Shown here: positions 1 through 12,100 of the stretch, piece by piece
Layout of the letters: every line of letters begins with the position of its first letter
Numbering within the stretch: the stretch's first letter is position 1
Source: Anolis sagrei
Taxonomy: Eukaryota > Chordata > Lepidosauria > Squamata > Anolidae
Assembly: GCF_037176765.1 (NCBI RefSeq)
Contig: NC_090023.1
Location: forward strand, 148,998,366 to 149,062,365
Length of the DNA stretch: 64,000 nucleotides
Direction of reading: 5' to 3'
Program-made: the position numbers and the translations under genes
Notes under the pieces: generated by a model
Told to the model about the DNA's origin: nothing
What the model saw: only the letters and a program-made list of their open reading frames with translations
Database searches by the model: none

Positions 1-2757
1 AGTTTTCTTACTTCTGGGACACTTGCAGTGGTTCAGGGAAGTTGTGATTTGGAAACCATAAACCACTTCACATGCCAACGACAAAAGACTGAAGTCATAT
101 TGAATTCTTGGGCTTGTGTCTGACTAGTCAGACGTTAAACTTCACTGCAAGTTATATTGTATCTCCATAGTCATTGTGAGTTGCAACATTCAAGATTCTT
201 TGTCACTCAGTCATTCTGCGTCCTACCCAGCACACAAAAGCATCTAGATCTGAAGCAAATTTGTGGATACGATTCTCCCTTGGATTCTTAAGTGTCAGAC
301 TGGCATGAAAGAAATCTGCCTGGAAATGTCAAAAGTTGGATGTCACACTGTGGTATTTAGATTCAGACTGAAGAGCTACATTTAAGGAATACAACTGTGA
401 AAGCTCGAGTACAAAATTCAAAAAATGTTAGAAAAACATTCAGAACCACAAATTGTTGGTGTTGAAATTTGCATCATACCAAAGAACTGGGGCAAACTAT
501 ACAATGTTTCAGAGTAACCTATGAATAGCACCTGTCTTCATTCTTGCAGTACTATAGATCTCTCTCCTTCACTCTTTTTCTACCTCAATTTTCCTTCTCT
601 CAAGCTCTTTTTTCTAGTTTTTTCCTTATCTCTTCATTCTGGAGGATTCTGCAACTTCTTCTGCAACTTTTTCCACCCCATATCACTCCCCTTCCACTTC
701 TCAGATCATAAACCCTTTCTTTCACCTCTATTGCCCTTTTCTATCTTCTTCCCTTCCACATCTAGAATCTGAACTCCTCGGCCAATGGCAATCTCTTGCC
801 TGTCCCACCTTTTTTTTTTGTTTTGACTTGACATTAGGGCAACTGAAGATCTCTTCCACAATATACAATTATAGTTCTACAATTCCATTTGAACTGCTAT
901 GGTTGCATACTACAGAATCGTGAGAGCTGTAGTCGGGGAGGCACAATTAAAGTGCTAAATACTTCACAATGCTATGAATCCCAAATATTCTATAGGATGT
1001 GATCATGACAACAAGAAAAGCTTCCACAATTACCTTACTGCTTTGCTTTTCAACTTAGTAGAGTTTATATACAAGTTATATTTTCCATCCCTTTCAGAAT
1101 TATACTCATAATTTCTTCTGTGATTTCCCAAGCTGAAATATATGCAAAAGTGTTGGTCCAGTTCTACAATAAAGGGGGAAATAAATACATTTTAGCTCAT
1201 CTGTATTTCCTGCTCTCTTCCTCTCTCTGTATATAACTAAATGGGACTCTTTAAATAGTTCACATTGGGTCTCCTTCACACCGTTAGGTAGCCTTATAGT
1301 TGGATCAACGTACTTTGTAGATTCAAAATGGGAAGAACTGGCAGTCCCTCCGTTCTTTCTGCCTGTTCCTAACAGCAACAATAAAATAACACAACGGTGC
1401 TTCAAAGGCAGTTGTTGAATTGCTCTCACAAATAAACATTAAGCTGCCCAAAGCATGCACTTAATTCAGTGGATATCCGTTTGTCATCAAGCTTAAAGGT
1501 ACTTGCCTTTTGGGGGAGCTGCTCCCTGTTGACAGTAGTTGACTGTTTTAGAAGATGACACTCTTCTGGCTCTTCCTTCTAGCCTGGTAGTTGGTTACAC
1601 AACAGCCTCCCTGCATTCAGTTTATTCAATTGCTATTTTTAATGGTGGTAATTATAAACCATGATCTGTGTTCGTCTTGCGGACGTCCAAACATTGCAGA
1701 GAGAAAGGCAGCTAGGCCAGCAGTGGAGAGAAACCCATATCTGAAACTGGCTTCAGCAGAACTAACATGGCTGACACACTCTTAGTCTGCCCCAATGTCT
1801 GCGGAAAAGATATTTTGGACTGCAGCTTCCAGAATCCCCTACCAAAATGGCCATGCTGGTTGGGGAGCTTTAGTCTAAAGCAGCAATGCAAATGTTTCTA
1901 AGCCACCCAGACACTCTTATAGGGACGTGGAAGGAATAATTTGATAGACAGCCAGCCTTGCTTAATATTCTTCTAACAGAAACTGGGCTGGAAAAAAGAG
2001 ATTTTCTTACAGCAACTATGCATTTCATTACAAAGACAAGTAAGAGAAGAATGTTTCAAAGAGATGGCAGGTTTGTACATCTGAGACAGCAATGGGATCT
2101 TTGCGGTGCCATGTTTACGGCATGAATTTCATCTCACAAAGCCCTGGAGCAACCAGGTGCAGATAATTATCAGAGAATACTGTGTCAAAGAAGAGCACCA
2201 ACACTGAAAGAACCTTTTAAGGTTTTTTTTTTTAGATGTGGGGATAATTTACAGTAGTTGTCTGATGCCATAATAGAGAGCATCACTTTTGTTTTAGCCT
2301 TTTTGCCAGATAATCAGCGAGCAAACCCCTTGAGACAAATCAAAACGCCTGGAGTTGCTAACATCATAATTAATGGGTTCATTTACACCTTATCTGCATG
2401 TAATAGCATAAGGGCTCTTTCACATTACACAGAGGGATTTGTAGTTTGGTCAGAGGCAGCAGAATTCTAAATGCCCCTCTCCAATATGCCAATCCAATAT
2501 TATATATGACAATACCGTAGCAATTAAAGTGGGATCATAGTGCTCTAACCATGTAGGACAATGCAGCACACTTATTGCTACTCCTTGTCATCCCCACACT
2601 ATGTGATAGTCGCAACTTATCCTGATGGTGATAGAAAGCTTCACAAAATTGCTGGAATTGTACAATTGTGGCACCATGGTTGTATAAAACTGCACTCCTG
2701 GGTGGCAACATAATTCTTCCTTCCTACTGTACCACTTCACCAATTTTTAAAAAAATT
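1..2757. other. Intergenic stretch, no gene seen
   Basis: I see no exon with splice sites or a recognisable protein match here. A pyrimidine-rich tract lies at about 535-775 and gives an open frame of low complexity only. At about 1811-1880 there is a fragment resembling short squamate interspersed repeats (a motif like an exact 'cagcttccagaatccc'). Confidence 0.6.
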
Positions 2758-2790
2758 ATTACAGGTAATTTGCAATTGCAATTGTTTTGA

Positions 2791-3030
2791 AGTGTCGAAG
2801 GCTTTCATGGCTGGAATCACTAGGTTCTTGCTGGGTTTTTTTCGGGCTATAGGGCCATGTTCTAGAGGCATTTCTCCTGACGTTTTGCCTGCATCTATGG
2901 CAAGCATCCTCAGAGGTAGTGAGGTCAGACCTCACTACCTCTGAGGATGCTTGCCATAGATGCAGGCGAAACATCAGGAGAAATGCCTCTAGAACATGGC
3001 CCTATAGCCCGAAAAAAACCACAAGAACCT
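2791..3030. repeat. Penelope-like foldback, copy 1
   Basis: Two arms of about 105 bp in opposite orientation meet near 2930. The right arm reads CTGAGGA, a hairpin-forming stretch, then GAAACATC; the left arm is its near reverse complement. A single-sided extension at 2791-2820 carries the 'gaaggctttcatgg' motif also found in the other two foldbacks. The flanks show an imperfect 11-bp duplication (gttttgaagtg / gtttagaagtg), pointing to insertion by target-primed reverse transcription. The assignment to Penelope-like elements rests on the hammerhead-like core and the long variable duplications; no reverse transcriptase is present. Confidence 0.7.
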
Positions 3031-3084
3031 GTTTAGAAGTGCTTGGCAAAAGGAAAAAAGAAAAAAGGCTGGCACATTTTAGAT

Positions 3085-3397
3085 CAGTGGTTCCCAACCT
3101 TTTTTTGACCTGAGACCACTTTGACCAGGGACCACCTTCCAACATTAGAACCAAAAGGGTTACGAAGCAGTTTTTGGTCAATTTTAGATTTGGTTTGGGG
3201 TGCCGACTCAGAAAATTGCATTGGATAGACCACATCAGCTCTAGTTTCTGATACAAAACATATGCCATGGTCAGTGACATGAAAGAAGTGGCAGGTGGCA
3301 TGAAAGGCAATAAAATAAAATAAGAAGGAGGCTCACGGATCAGATTTTCATTCTCGTGGCACACTGGTGGTTTGTGACCTACAGGTTAAGCACCACT
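3085..3397. mobile_element. Non-autonomous hAT element (CAGTGGTTCCCAAC family)
   Basis: It begins with CAGTGGTTCCCAACC and ends near 3397 with a decayed inverse of it (aggttaagcaccact). The interior matches the copy at 15148-15544 closely in the stretch about a 'gaccacatcagctctagtttctgatac'-like segment. No transposase is encoded. The 8-bp target duplication is not clear in this copy, so the exact right edge is approximate. Confidence 0.65.
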
Positions 3398-3780
3398 TTT
3401 TTCGAGGGAAGAAAACACGGCACTTGCTACTACAGAAGTGCCCAGACTCACCACATAAAGTAATCTCTGGAACTGTGATGCGACCAGGGGCTGTTGACAG
3501 GATTTGTCCATCAATAGCCTCTAACAGCTTCCTCTTGGGGAGGTGGAAGATCAGCAACTAATATTGTATGATGTTGGGCAGCCTACCAGTGTGCCGGTTC
3601 GCCACCTTTGTGTGATAAAGTCCGTAGTGTGAATGAGACCTAAGTTCTGCTGGTTCACACTAGGATTTTGTAATTTATATTGGCAAATCACAGTGCTCTG
3701 AGTCCCGAGATAAGTGTACTGATCAAAGTAAATATTCGGGGAACTGAAAGAGGTTTGAAAAAGCAACCTATACTTTATAT

Positions 3781-3880
3781 CAGGCACCCCCAAACTCTGG
3801 CCTTCCAGACTCCCAGGATTCTTGACCATTGAACATGCTCGCTAGGGCTTTTGGGAGTTGGAGGCATTTCGGGTTGCCTG
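3781..3880. mobile_element. 100-bp hAT MITE
   Basis: Termini CAGGCACCCCCAAA and its imperfect inverse (gggttgcctg at the right edge) are flanked by a perfect 8-bp duplication, CTTTATAT, at 3773-3780 and 3881-3888. The 8-bp duplication and CAG-type ends fit the hAT superfamily. Nothing is encoded; mobilisation would need an outside transposase. Confidence 0.85.
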
Positions 3881-4228
3881 CTTTATATTAACTCAGTGCA
3901 CCTTAAACACTTTGGAGCTACACAACACCGAAATTGTCAAAAAAATCGAACCAGAAATGAGAGATTTGAGGGCCATATACAGCCACAGCCCTGCAATTTG
4001 CTGACCTTTGATGCAATAGCTAATTTATCCATATAAATACAGTTGTTACTTGGTTTTGACTCTAGTCTTTATGTAAAATACACAGAGCATTTAGTTGTTC
4101 CTCCATTGAGCCCTGGATTTATGCTGACATCTGCTGGCGGAGAAAATCATTACACTTTACCTAATTTCACATCCTCTCCATCAAATGATAAATATATCTG
4201 GGAGATATTTGTTCATTCAGAGTATTTA

Positions 4229-4230
<2 letters not shown>

Positions 4231-4263
<33 letters not shown>

Positions 4264-4360
4264 TTCCTTCCTTCCTTCCTTCCTTCCTTCCTTCCTTCCT
4301 TCCTTCCTTCCTTCCTTCCTTCCTTTCCTTCTTTCCTTCCTTCTTTCTTTCTTTCTTTTA
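4231..4360. repeat. (CT)n(TTCC)n microsatellite
   Basis: A CT dinucleotide run is followed by about 22 TTCC units and then CTTT units. The long open frames read through here on both strands are products of the repeat and are not genes. Confidence 0.97.
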
Positions 4361-5312
4361 AAAAGTAGTACACTAAACCAGTGTTGTTGTTTGTTCAAAC
4401 TAAAACTCCAGAGTGAGGAGCTGTTCTTAGCAAAGCACACAAGTACTCATCTAAAGTTGAAGATTAAGCTTCTCTTGTTAGCTTCAAAGTGTGGAAGCAA
4501 GACAACAAACACCCACAAAGAAGCACCCATCAACACTCTGGTTTGTGTAATTGTCGTTGAAACAGGTTCCAGGATTTCCTATGTACTAATTTGCACAGCA
4601 AAATCACCTTCTTCCATCCCGTTTTGAAACTGCATGTAGATGTGGCCAAAGTCCAACACCCAAACTACTACGCCATATAAGTACTTTCCAGCACTGGCCA
4701 GATTGTGGCATATCTGTGTGTAATCCATGCAAGGGCCATGTTCAAGAAAAGCAAAAGAGCTTTCCCTCTATAGTGATCTTCTACCCAAGACACTAATGAA
4801 ACAGTCTCATGGTTGGTTCATCAAAATATTCATATGCAACACATTAATCAAAAGGAAAACACTGGATGAGTAAGTAGTTCTCGAATAAATAAATAAGTAC
4901 AGCTGAAACTGGCTCCAACATCCTTTCCCCCTTATTAACACAACAACATTTTTTTATAGCCAGTCTGGCATATTTATGGTTCCAGATGGTAGTGCTTGTT
5001 TTATTATTTTACTTAAAATAATACATTTTACTTTCTCCCCCACCCCCAACATATGCTCCATATATACATACATACACACATATGTGCACATTCCTTTTCT
5101 GTTCCAAAGTAGATATGTTCAGCATCAGGGCATGTAAAGTAACTTTCATTTTATTTCTGCATTTATTGTGATTGAGAAGTAGAAATGCAGAGGTTCAAAA
5201 CATTTCCCTTTAACAACGGTTGGCAAATTAGGTGTTTTTCTTCCAGGTTATCTAAGATATCAGGAATAACAATAGTCATAAATTATGAGATGTCATGGGG
5301 CAGGTAGGGAGA

Positions 5313-6212
5313 GATATTCACTGTGTTAGACAGGGTTACACTCCCCCGAAGACGCAGGTTCGCAGCTTGGGAGTGATCCTGGACTCGTCACTTGTGCGCC
5401 AGCTGTGCCTGTACCTTGGGAAGTCTGATCTGGCCACAGTAGTCCACACTCTGGTTACATCCCAAATTGATTACTGCAATGCACTCTACGTGGGGTTGCC
5501 TTTGAAGACTGTTTGGAAACTTCAGTTAGTCCAACGGGCGGCAGCTAGATTACTCACCGGAGCATCATGCAGGGAGCATACCACCCTCTGCTATGTCAGC
5601 TCCACTGGCTGCCAATCCAGTTCTGAGCACAATTCAAACTGCTAGTCTTGACCTATAAAACCCTATATGGCTCCGGCCCACTGTCCAAACGTATCTCCTT
5701 CTACGTCCCACCTAGGAATTTAAGATCTTCTAGAGAGGCCCTGCTCTCGGCCCCACCCTTGTCACAAATGAGACTGGTGGGGACGAGGGACAGAGCCTTC
5801 TCGGTGGTGGCCCCCTGCCTGTGGAATTCACTCCCCAGGGAAATTAGATCATTGTCATCCCTCCTCTCTTTTAGAAGGAAATTAAAAACATGGATATGGG
5901 ACCAGGCCTTTGGGTAATCAGGCAGACTGACAAGGACAGTGACGACAAAAGCTTTGGAAATGGACTATGATAAGCTGAATGGACTCACTAATTACAGAAC
6001 TCAGAGAAACAATGGCCACCAGGCTGGCTTTTTTCTATTAGATTTTTTCTATTAGATTTTATTGTATTAATTTAATGTTTTAATTATTTATAACTACTGT
6101 TATTTGTATTTTACTGTATTGAATAGTAGGCATCGAATTTGTGCTGGTTGGAAGCCGCCCTGAGTCCCCCCGAAATAAAAAAATACCCGAAATAAATAAA
6201 ATAAATAAGTCT
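5313..6212 (+). mobile_element. L2/CR1-like LINE 3' end
   Basis: The plus strand encodes, with frame breaks, the C-terminal reverse-transcriptase region of an L2/CR1-group LINE: LGVILDSSL, then SQIDYCNALYVGLPLK, QRAAARLLTG, and after a frame change DRAFSVVAPCLWNSLP. It is followed by a 3' UTR ending in an AAATAAAT-type tail at about 6165-6210. The 5' part is missing, as usual for LINE copies. The exact clade within L2/CR1 is not settled from sequence alone. Confidence 0.85.
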
Positions 6213-6399
6213 CCTATATCTAATGAGCTATAGGAAACCATTAAGTTTAGGATAAGAAAGCACTTCGCTTCTGTATCTCTCAAATAAGCTATAAACTTCA
6301 CTAAATATGTATCATATAGCTGAGTCAACACCTCTTTTTTACTTCAGAGTATCTCTTTGTGGATCCAAAGTGGATAATGTGGGAGGAAGGAAAATTCTT

Positions 6400-6660
6400 C
6401 CTGTATGCCAATGGAGTACTTTGTCCACATCATGAGAAGACAGGAGAGCTTGGAGAAGACAATGATGCTGGGGGAAATGGAAGGAAAAAGAAAGAGGAGC
6501 CGACCAAGGGCAAGATGGATGGATGGTATCCTTGAAGTGACTGGCTTGACCCTGAAGGAGCTGGGGGTGTTGACGGCCGACAGGGAGCTCTGGCGTGGGC
6601 TGGTCCATGAGGTCACGAAGAGGTGGAAGCGACTGAATGAATAAACAACAACAAATGCCA
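6400..6660 (+). mobile_element. BovB/RTE-like LINE 3' fragment
   Basis: A 79-codon frame carries the motif set typical of the BovB/RTE C-terminal region: HIMRRQESLEKTMMLGE, RPRARWMDGI, LWRGLVHEVTK, ending in a tail near gaataaacaacaaca. The second copy at 49790-50160 has the same order. It is 5' truncated and is not a host gene. Confidence 0.75.
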
Positions 6661-6807
6661 ATGGAGTTTTTCTTTTTCTTTTCCGCCCAGTGCACAAGAT
6701 GCAGATAAATAATTTTAGAAAACAGGTCGGGAAACACAGGTAAGCCTTTCAGTGTACAAGGTCCCAGTCTGTGACCTTACTTTGAAGTCAAGAAATCATC
6801 TCTACTA

Positions 6808-7207
6808 TGGGCAGTCCCTGAGTTACAAACATCCAACTTACAAATAACTCACACTTAAGAACAGGGGTGAGACAACAGGAAGCGAGAAATCTACCCCTCG
6901 GAAAGGAAATTAATTCCTGAAAGAGTTATCATCGAGAAAAGTGTCTCCAATGAAACCTTACCACCAATCCTTGTTTCCCCAACAAGCCATTTTTTTTCAA
7001 AATCCAGGTATCACAGGGATAGAAAATGGGAAATCTCTGAACAGAGGCACAGACAACAAACAAACAACACAGTGCTGTTAAGCCTTCTCTTTGCTAGTGT
7101 AACCTCTGTAGTTACACTTTAAAAATATACCTGTTCTAACTTAATACAAATTCAACTTAAGTACAAATCTACAGAACTTATCTTGTTTGTAACATGGGGA
7201 CTGTCTG
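6808..7207. mobile_element. Tigger/mariner-like MITE, copy 1
   Basis: The left end resembles GGCAGTCCCTGAGTTACAAA and the right end is its inverse (tttgtaacatggggactg). The copy at 43331-43744 has the same ends with TA on both sides, which suggests the Tc1/mariner superfamily. No transposase remains. Confidence 0.7.
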
Positions 7208-7970
7208 TGTACACTATGGCCAGTACTTTTAAAATCAACTTTTAAACATAACAATCACTCCTGGCCCAACTTCCCCAAATCTGTCAGATGCATCATCCAT
7301 TCATGTCCCAGAAGAATGGACTTTCTTCTCTGCATGTTGCTAATGATTATAACGTAAGGCATGAGTGGATGATGATCACAGCAACAGGGTCACAATTGTG
7401 ACTAGGCAGTGAATATGGGACAGTTGCTGATGTATAAATCTAGGTAACTGTTATGTATTCACAATTGCTATTTAGTCATAATTGAGAAAATAAATAAAAT
7501 GCTGTCTTTCCAGGTCTCCTGTGCATTGCTAAAATGCAGAAAACAACATCTCCTCTTTCCTACCATCTGGATGCTACCCAGGCACCATCATATGCCTCTG
7601 GCCACTAATGGGCCATACCATTTTGCTTTGCCCCTGAAAATATTTGTTGTGATGCAGAGTGCCATCACACACAGATGCATTGAATAGCTCCTCTAAGACT
7701 GGAAACAGACATATGTTAATTAATATACAAAGCACGTCTAAGCAGCATTCTTTCTCCTTCTAAGTAATCATATGCTTCCAGTCTTCCATGTTTCACTTTC
7801 TTTTATTTTGATGTCTCAGTGAATATTTTTAAAATTCACTTTAAAATTTTAACTACTCATCAAGACAAATAAGTGACAGTTCACAACTCTATTGCAAACT
7901 CTATAAAATAAATACCCCTGAATTGCCTTTGCTTCAATTTTCAGATACTTTATCTTGGTATAATCTACAA

Positions 7971-8349
7971 CAGGGGTCCTCAAACTTTTTAAACAGAGGG
8001 CCAGGTCACAAAATCTCAAAGTGTTGAAGAGCCGGATTATAATTTGGAAAAAAAAAAACATAAATGGATTCCTATGCACATATTTTATTTGTAGTGCCAA
8101 AAAAAAAAAAACCCAAACCAAACACTTAAAAGCAATACAATAATTAAAATGAAGAACAATTTTAACAAATATAAACTTATTAGTATTTTAGTGGAAAGTG
8201 TGGACCTGCTTTTGGCTGATGAGATAGGATTGTTGTTTTTGTTGTGTGCTTTCAAGTCATTTCAGACTTAGGTTGACCCTGAGTGAGGGCTGGGTAAAGG
8301 ACCTTGGAGAGCCGCATCCGGCCCCTGGGCCTTAGTTTGAGGACCCCTG
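7971..8349. mobile_element. Non-autonomous hAT with captured SINE piece
   Basis: Perfect terminal inverted repeats, CAGGGGTCCTCAAACT and its reverse complement, are flanked by a perfect 8-bp duplication ATCTACAA (7963-7970, 8350-8357). The interior near 8233-8300 matches the 3' part of the MIR-like SINEs seen at 13629, 38155 and 57095 ('gtgtgctttcaagtcatttc'). No protein is encoded. Confidence 0.92.
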
Positions 8350-8375
8350 ATCTACAAAATCAGATATAAACCATT

Positions 8376-8398
8376 GAATGAATGAATGAATGAATGAA
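8376..8398. repeat. (GAAT)n short repeat
   Basis: Short run of GAAT units following the hAT element. Confidence 0.8.
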
Positions 8399-8960
8399 AA
8401 ACAAAATGTAACACATTATGTTCATTGGGTTGATCTAAAGTGATAACTATATCTCTGGTTATTTCATAGAATATTTGTAAAGATTGAATGGGATAATAAT
8501 GTTAATTTTTCAGATAGTTTTCCATTATCCACATAGAGCATGAGTTCTCATTTTCATTATCTCTTTTTCCTCCCCTCTCACCCACTTCCTGTATGCATTT
8601 GTTCTTCTCCCCGTCTTTCATCTTCCTCCTCTTCTCTCTCTCTCTCTCTGGTTCTCCCTCCTCCCTTTTTTAAATCAAAAAAAGATAGTGACAACAGTGC
8701 AACAAGTATGGCTCATCTGGAAAGAACTGGGTGTGCATTGCGCCTCACAAATTGAAGGTGAATGGTGCAATCTAGTTGTGAGCTATTGTGTACCACATTT
8801 CAGGATTAGATGAAATGAACAAAGTATACATAAAAGTGAAGAGTTTGAAAATGGTATGGTTTTGCTGTTTGAATTATGATTTCGTAATGAAGTACTATAG
8901 CTGTGCTACCTATCTTTGCAATTTTGATTTGCTACCTTTGTCCCAAAATGATGTATCATT

Positions 8961-9154
8961 TCACTTCTCATTATTTAATTTGAGGTCCAAAGCTCGGAGT
9001 TGGCTGAGGAACCCTGTGTTTGGGCAAATGCCTCTGTGTGAATCCACTGCTTTCAAAGCCTCCACTAGGGTCAGGTTTTCATAGATCATCAAATAAGCCA
9101 GCACTAAGGTCGCTGAGCGGCTTAACCCCATCGCACAATGGACAAACACCTTGC
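8961..9154 (-). CDS. DUSP13B: DUSP13B coding exon 3
   Basis: 194 nt including TGA at 8963-8961; acceptor AG at 9156-9155. Encodes the catalytic [18 protein letters not shown] loop and helix and the C-terminal [18 protein letters not shown]. The V-to-F start of the exon reads GKVFVHC after splicing. Confidence 0.96.
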
Positions 9155-12100
9155 CTGTAAAGAAAGAAGAGAGCAGCCCTGAATCACCAAGGAATGTATA
9201 AAATTAGACATTCTAGTTTGGCAAAAGACCCAAAATACAGGGTGAGGCAGCATAACTTCCTTTTTTAAAATGCGCGCCATTCAGTCGGTTGAAGACGTAG
9301 CGGAGCGCTAGTGGTCTCATTCGGGAGGCAGGAGTATAAAGTTTTGTCCTGACACAGTTCAGTCGCCATCATGTGTTGGAACAGTGAGGAGCGTGCTTTT
9401 GCCGTTGAGGCCTACTTTTCGAGCAGATTTGGAGTGGCCGGCCCGCTCTCCAGATTTGGCCCCTTGTGATTTTTTTCTATGGGGTTATTTGAAATCCCGT
9501 GTTTATGTGAACCGTCCAAGGACCCTACAAGATTTGAAGACCAACATCCAGGAAGAAATTGCCAACATAACGCCTGCTATGCTGGCAAGAGTAATGACAA
9601 ACGCCAGAAATCGTTTTACTCAGTGTATGGAGAATGGGGGACGTCACCTACCTAATTTGATCTCCAAAACTACGTAAAACAAAACTTTAGGTATGCGCCT
9701 ACATTATAAAAAAAATATGTCTGATTCATACAATGGGTTTTATTAAGTTTTGAAAAAAGGAAGTTATGCTGCTTCACCCTGTACATTATAATATCTTAGT
9801 TTGACAGGCAATTTAGTATGCTACGACTAGGCTAGTAACATACTTGGGGAGAATTGTAAGAGGATGAGAAGGAGAAGGAAATGAGTTAATCTCCGAGGAC
9901 ATTTCTCTAATCAGTAATGGGCATTTTTAAAAATTACTTCATGATAATTTCACCTTTCCAGCATTGGAGAAAAATATCATATATCACTAAAAAAATTTAA
10001 AACCAATGTGAAGTGGATGGCTTTGGGATAGCAGTGGGGAGAGGGGGAAAAAGAGAAGAACCCTGTCCCTAACATCACTTGACTCCTGGCATGACATGTG
10101 TGATAGAGATCATCACCAGAGGTGATGGTCCAGCTGCAAGGTCAGTTTCATGCCCCCAAATTCACAGGAAGGACAGCATGACAAGAAAAGGACAGTCAGG
10201 AGGCCCCAAGTGTCTGCCTGTAATGTAGACTATATTGCAAGGCAAGGAACTGGAAAAATCACCTCTTGGGTATTCCTTACCTTAGAAAATCTTGTGAAAT
10301 TAATAGGGTCACCAGAAGCTGATAAGTGAGCCGAAGACATATACATGCATGTATACATATACCACTAGTACTCCACCCCTCCCGGGCACTTATAATTCAA
10401 AACAAAATGATCTTACAACTTTCTCCAGTTCTAGAACCCATACCTCTTTACTAGATAGTTGACACAAAGATGTCCCTCCTGCTGAGGACCAAAATAATTT
10501 GCCTTGCTTTATGGCCATTGCGAAATTATAGCGTGAATTTAGATGGTTTCACTTGTTCAGAATTGCATCTGCATCTTTAAGGATATGCAGCAAACCCTTG
10601 AATGCTACTTCCCAGTACTAATGATGTCTCCGCTCCTATCCCCATTTTTACCTCCTTCAGTGTTTAAGGCCTTATGTATGAAATCAGCAGCATCATAGAA
10701 GAAGATGCTTATATCAAACGAGGTGTCATCAAATGCCTGGACCCCATAGTACTGCACTGGCAGGTCCCTGTAATAGCGAGCTCCAGTGTTGATGTTGTAC
10801 GGCCCATCTGCTGCATTGAGGATGTGAGTAACGCCAAGGCTCTGAATGATTCTTTTACACCGAGCTGCCCATCTGTCAAAAGATAATGACAGTCACTCTT
10901 TAGGCTCCATTGCTGAAGTGGATGCATTTAACAGGCCTCTCAGGAGGGTCTCCAGGAGGGCAGCAATAATCGGCTCCCATGGCTCTGATCCCTGACCATC
11001 TCTCCGCTCCAGTTCGTAGCACAGCTTGAAACCCACAGGGATTCTTCTTGTCTACTGGGTGATGTCTCTGCAAACTGATTCATCTCAGGCCACAGTGTTA
11101 ACAAGAATTACCAGCAACTCTTTTCTGCTCTTATTGAACTGTTGGAAGAAAAGGCAATTCAGAAGTAGTTTCTATTCTCCTTGCTTTTAGATGCAAGAGT
11201 ATAAATCCTGCAGTCAGGCAGATGCTATTAAGACTGCAACTCCTACTTACTATTCCTGCTTACTGTGGATATTGGCCAGGGATGATGGTAGTCCAGTGAC
11301 ATCTGAAGGGCTACACTTTTTCCATCCCATGCTACAGATTTCCAGGAATCTACCTCACTATTCCAGCTTTCTCAGAGCCCATACTAAGTGCAGTTCCTTC
11401 TCAGTGTTTCTGGATCCAGCTCTGATACAGTAAAATGGTGAGCAAGACTATTCCTTCACCAGCAGACTTTCTTTTGGGGGTGGGGGTGGAATTGCTATCC
11501 TTTATTCTCCTGCATAATAGAGAATCAGAAAACATTGTTGTATCTAGTTTTTAATTCTGATTGTCTGCTTATTTTCACTACACTCACCTTGTGATAACTG
11601 TTCTGACTTTTAACATAGATCACAGCATAGTAATGACTCAATTTTTGTGTCTCCAAAATGGTTGATTGGGAAGAGTATCTTAGTGGGAGTATAAAAGGTA
11701 AAGGTTTTCCCCTGACATTAAGTCCAGTCGTGTTCGACTCTGGTGGTTGGTGCTCATCTCCATTTCTAAGCCGAAGAGCCAGCATTATCCTTAGACACCT
11801 CCAAGGTCATGTAGCCAGCATGACTGCATGGAGCGCCATTACCTTCCCGCCAGAGCGTTACTTATTGATCTATTCGCATTTGCATGTTTTCGAACTGCTA
11901 GGTTGGCAGAAGCTGCGGCTGACAGTGGGACCTCACACCACTTCCTGGATTCGAACCTGCAACCTTTCAATCAACACGTTTAGCAGCTCAGTGGTTTAAC
12001 CTGCTGTGCCATCGGGAGTATAAGCTTCTGTTACTATTTGTGGGGAAAGCACAGCAAGGGAGAAAAGGGGTGAAAATTCAAATTAGAGATTACGTACGTA

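Noticed and set aside
4043-4627. 194-codon open frame on the plus strand
   Set aside because: Spans the CT/TTCC microsatellite, with no conserved flanking sequence.
1-8960. DUSP29 orthologue expected downstream of DUSP13B
   Set aside because: I looked for a CX5R exon or VWP exon on the minus strand left of 8961 and saw none; it probably lies beyond the window.
9384-9677. 97-codon frame as a functional transposase
   Set aside because: Only the C-terminal third of a mariner transposase; upstream domains are missing.
10674-10927. Open frames on the plus strand and in a second minus frame
   Set aside because: Shadows of DUSP13B exon 2, which reads in another minus frame.
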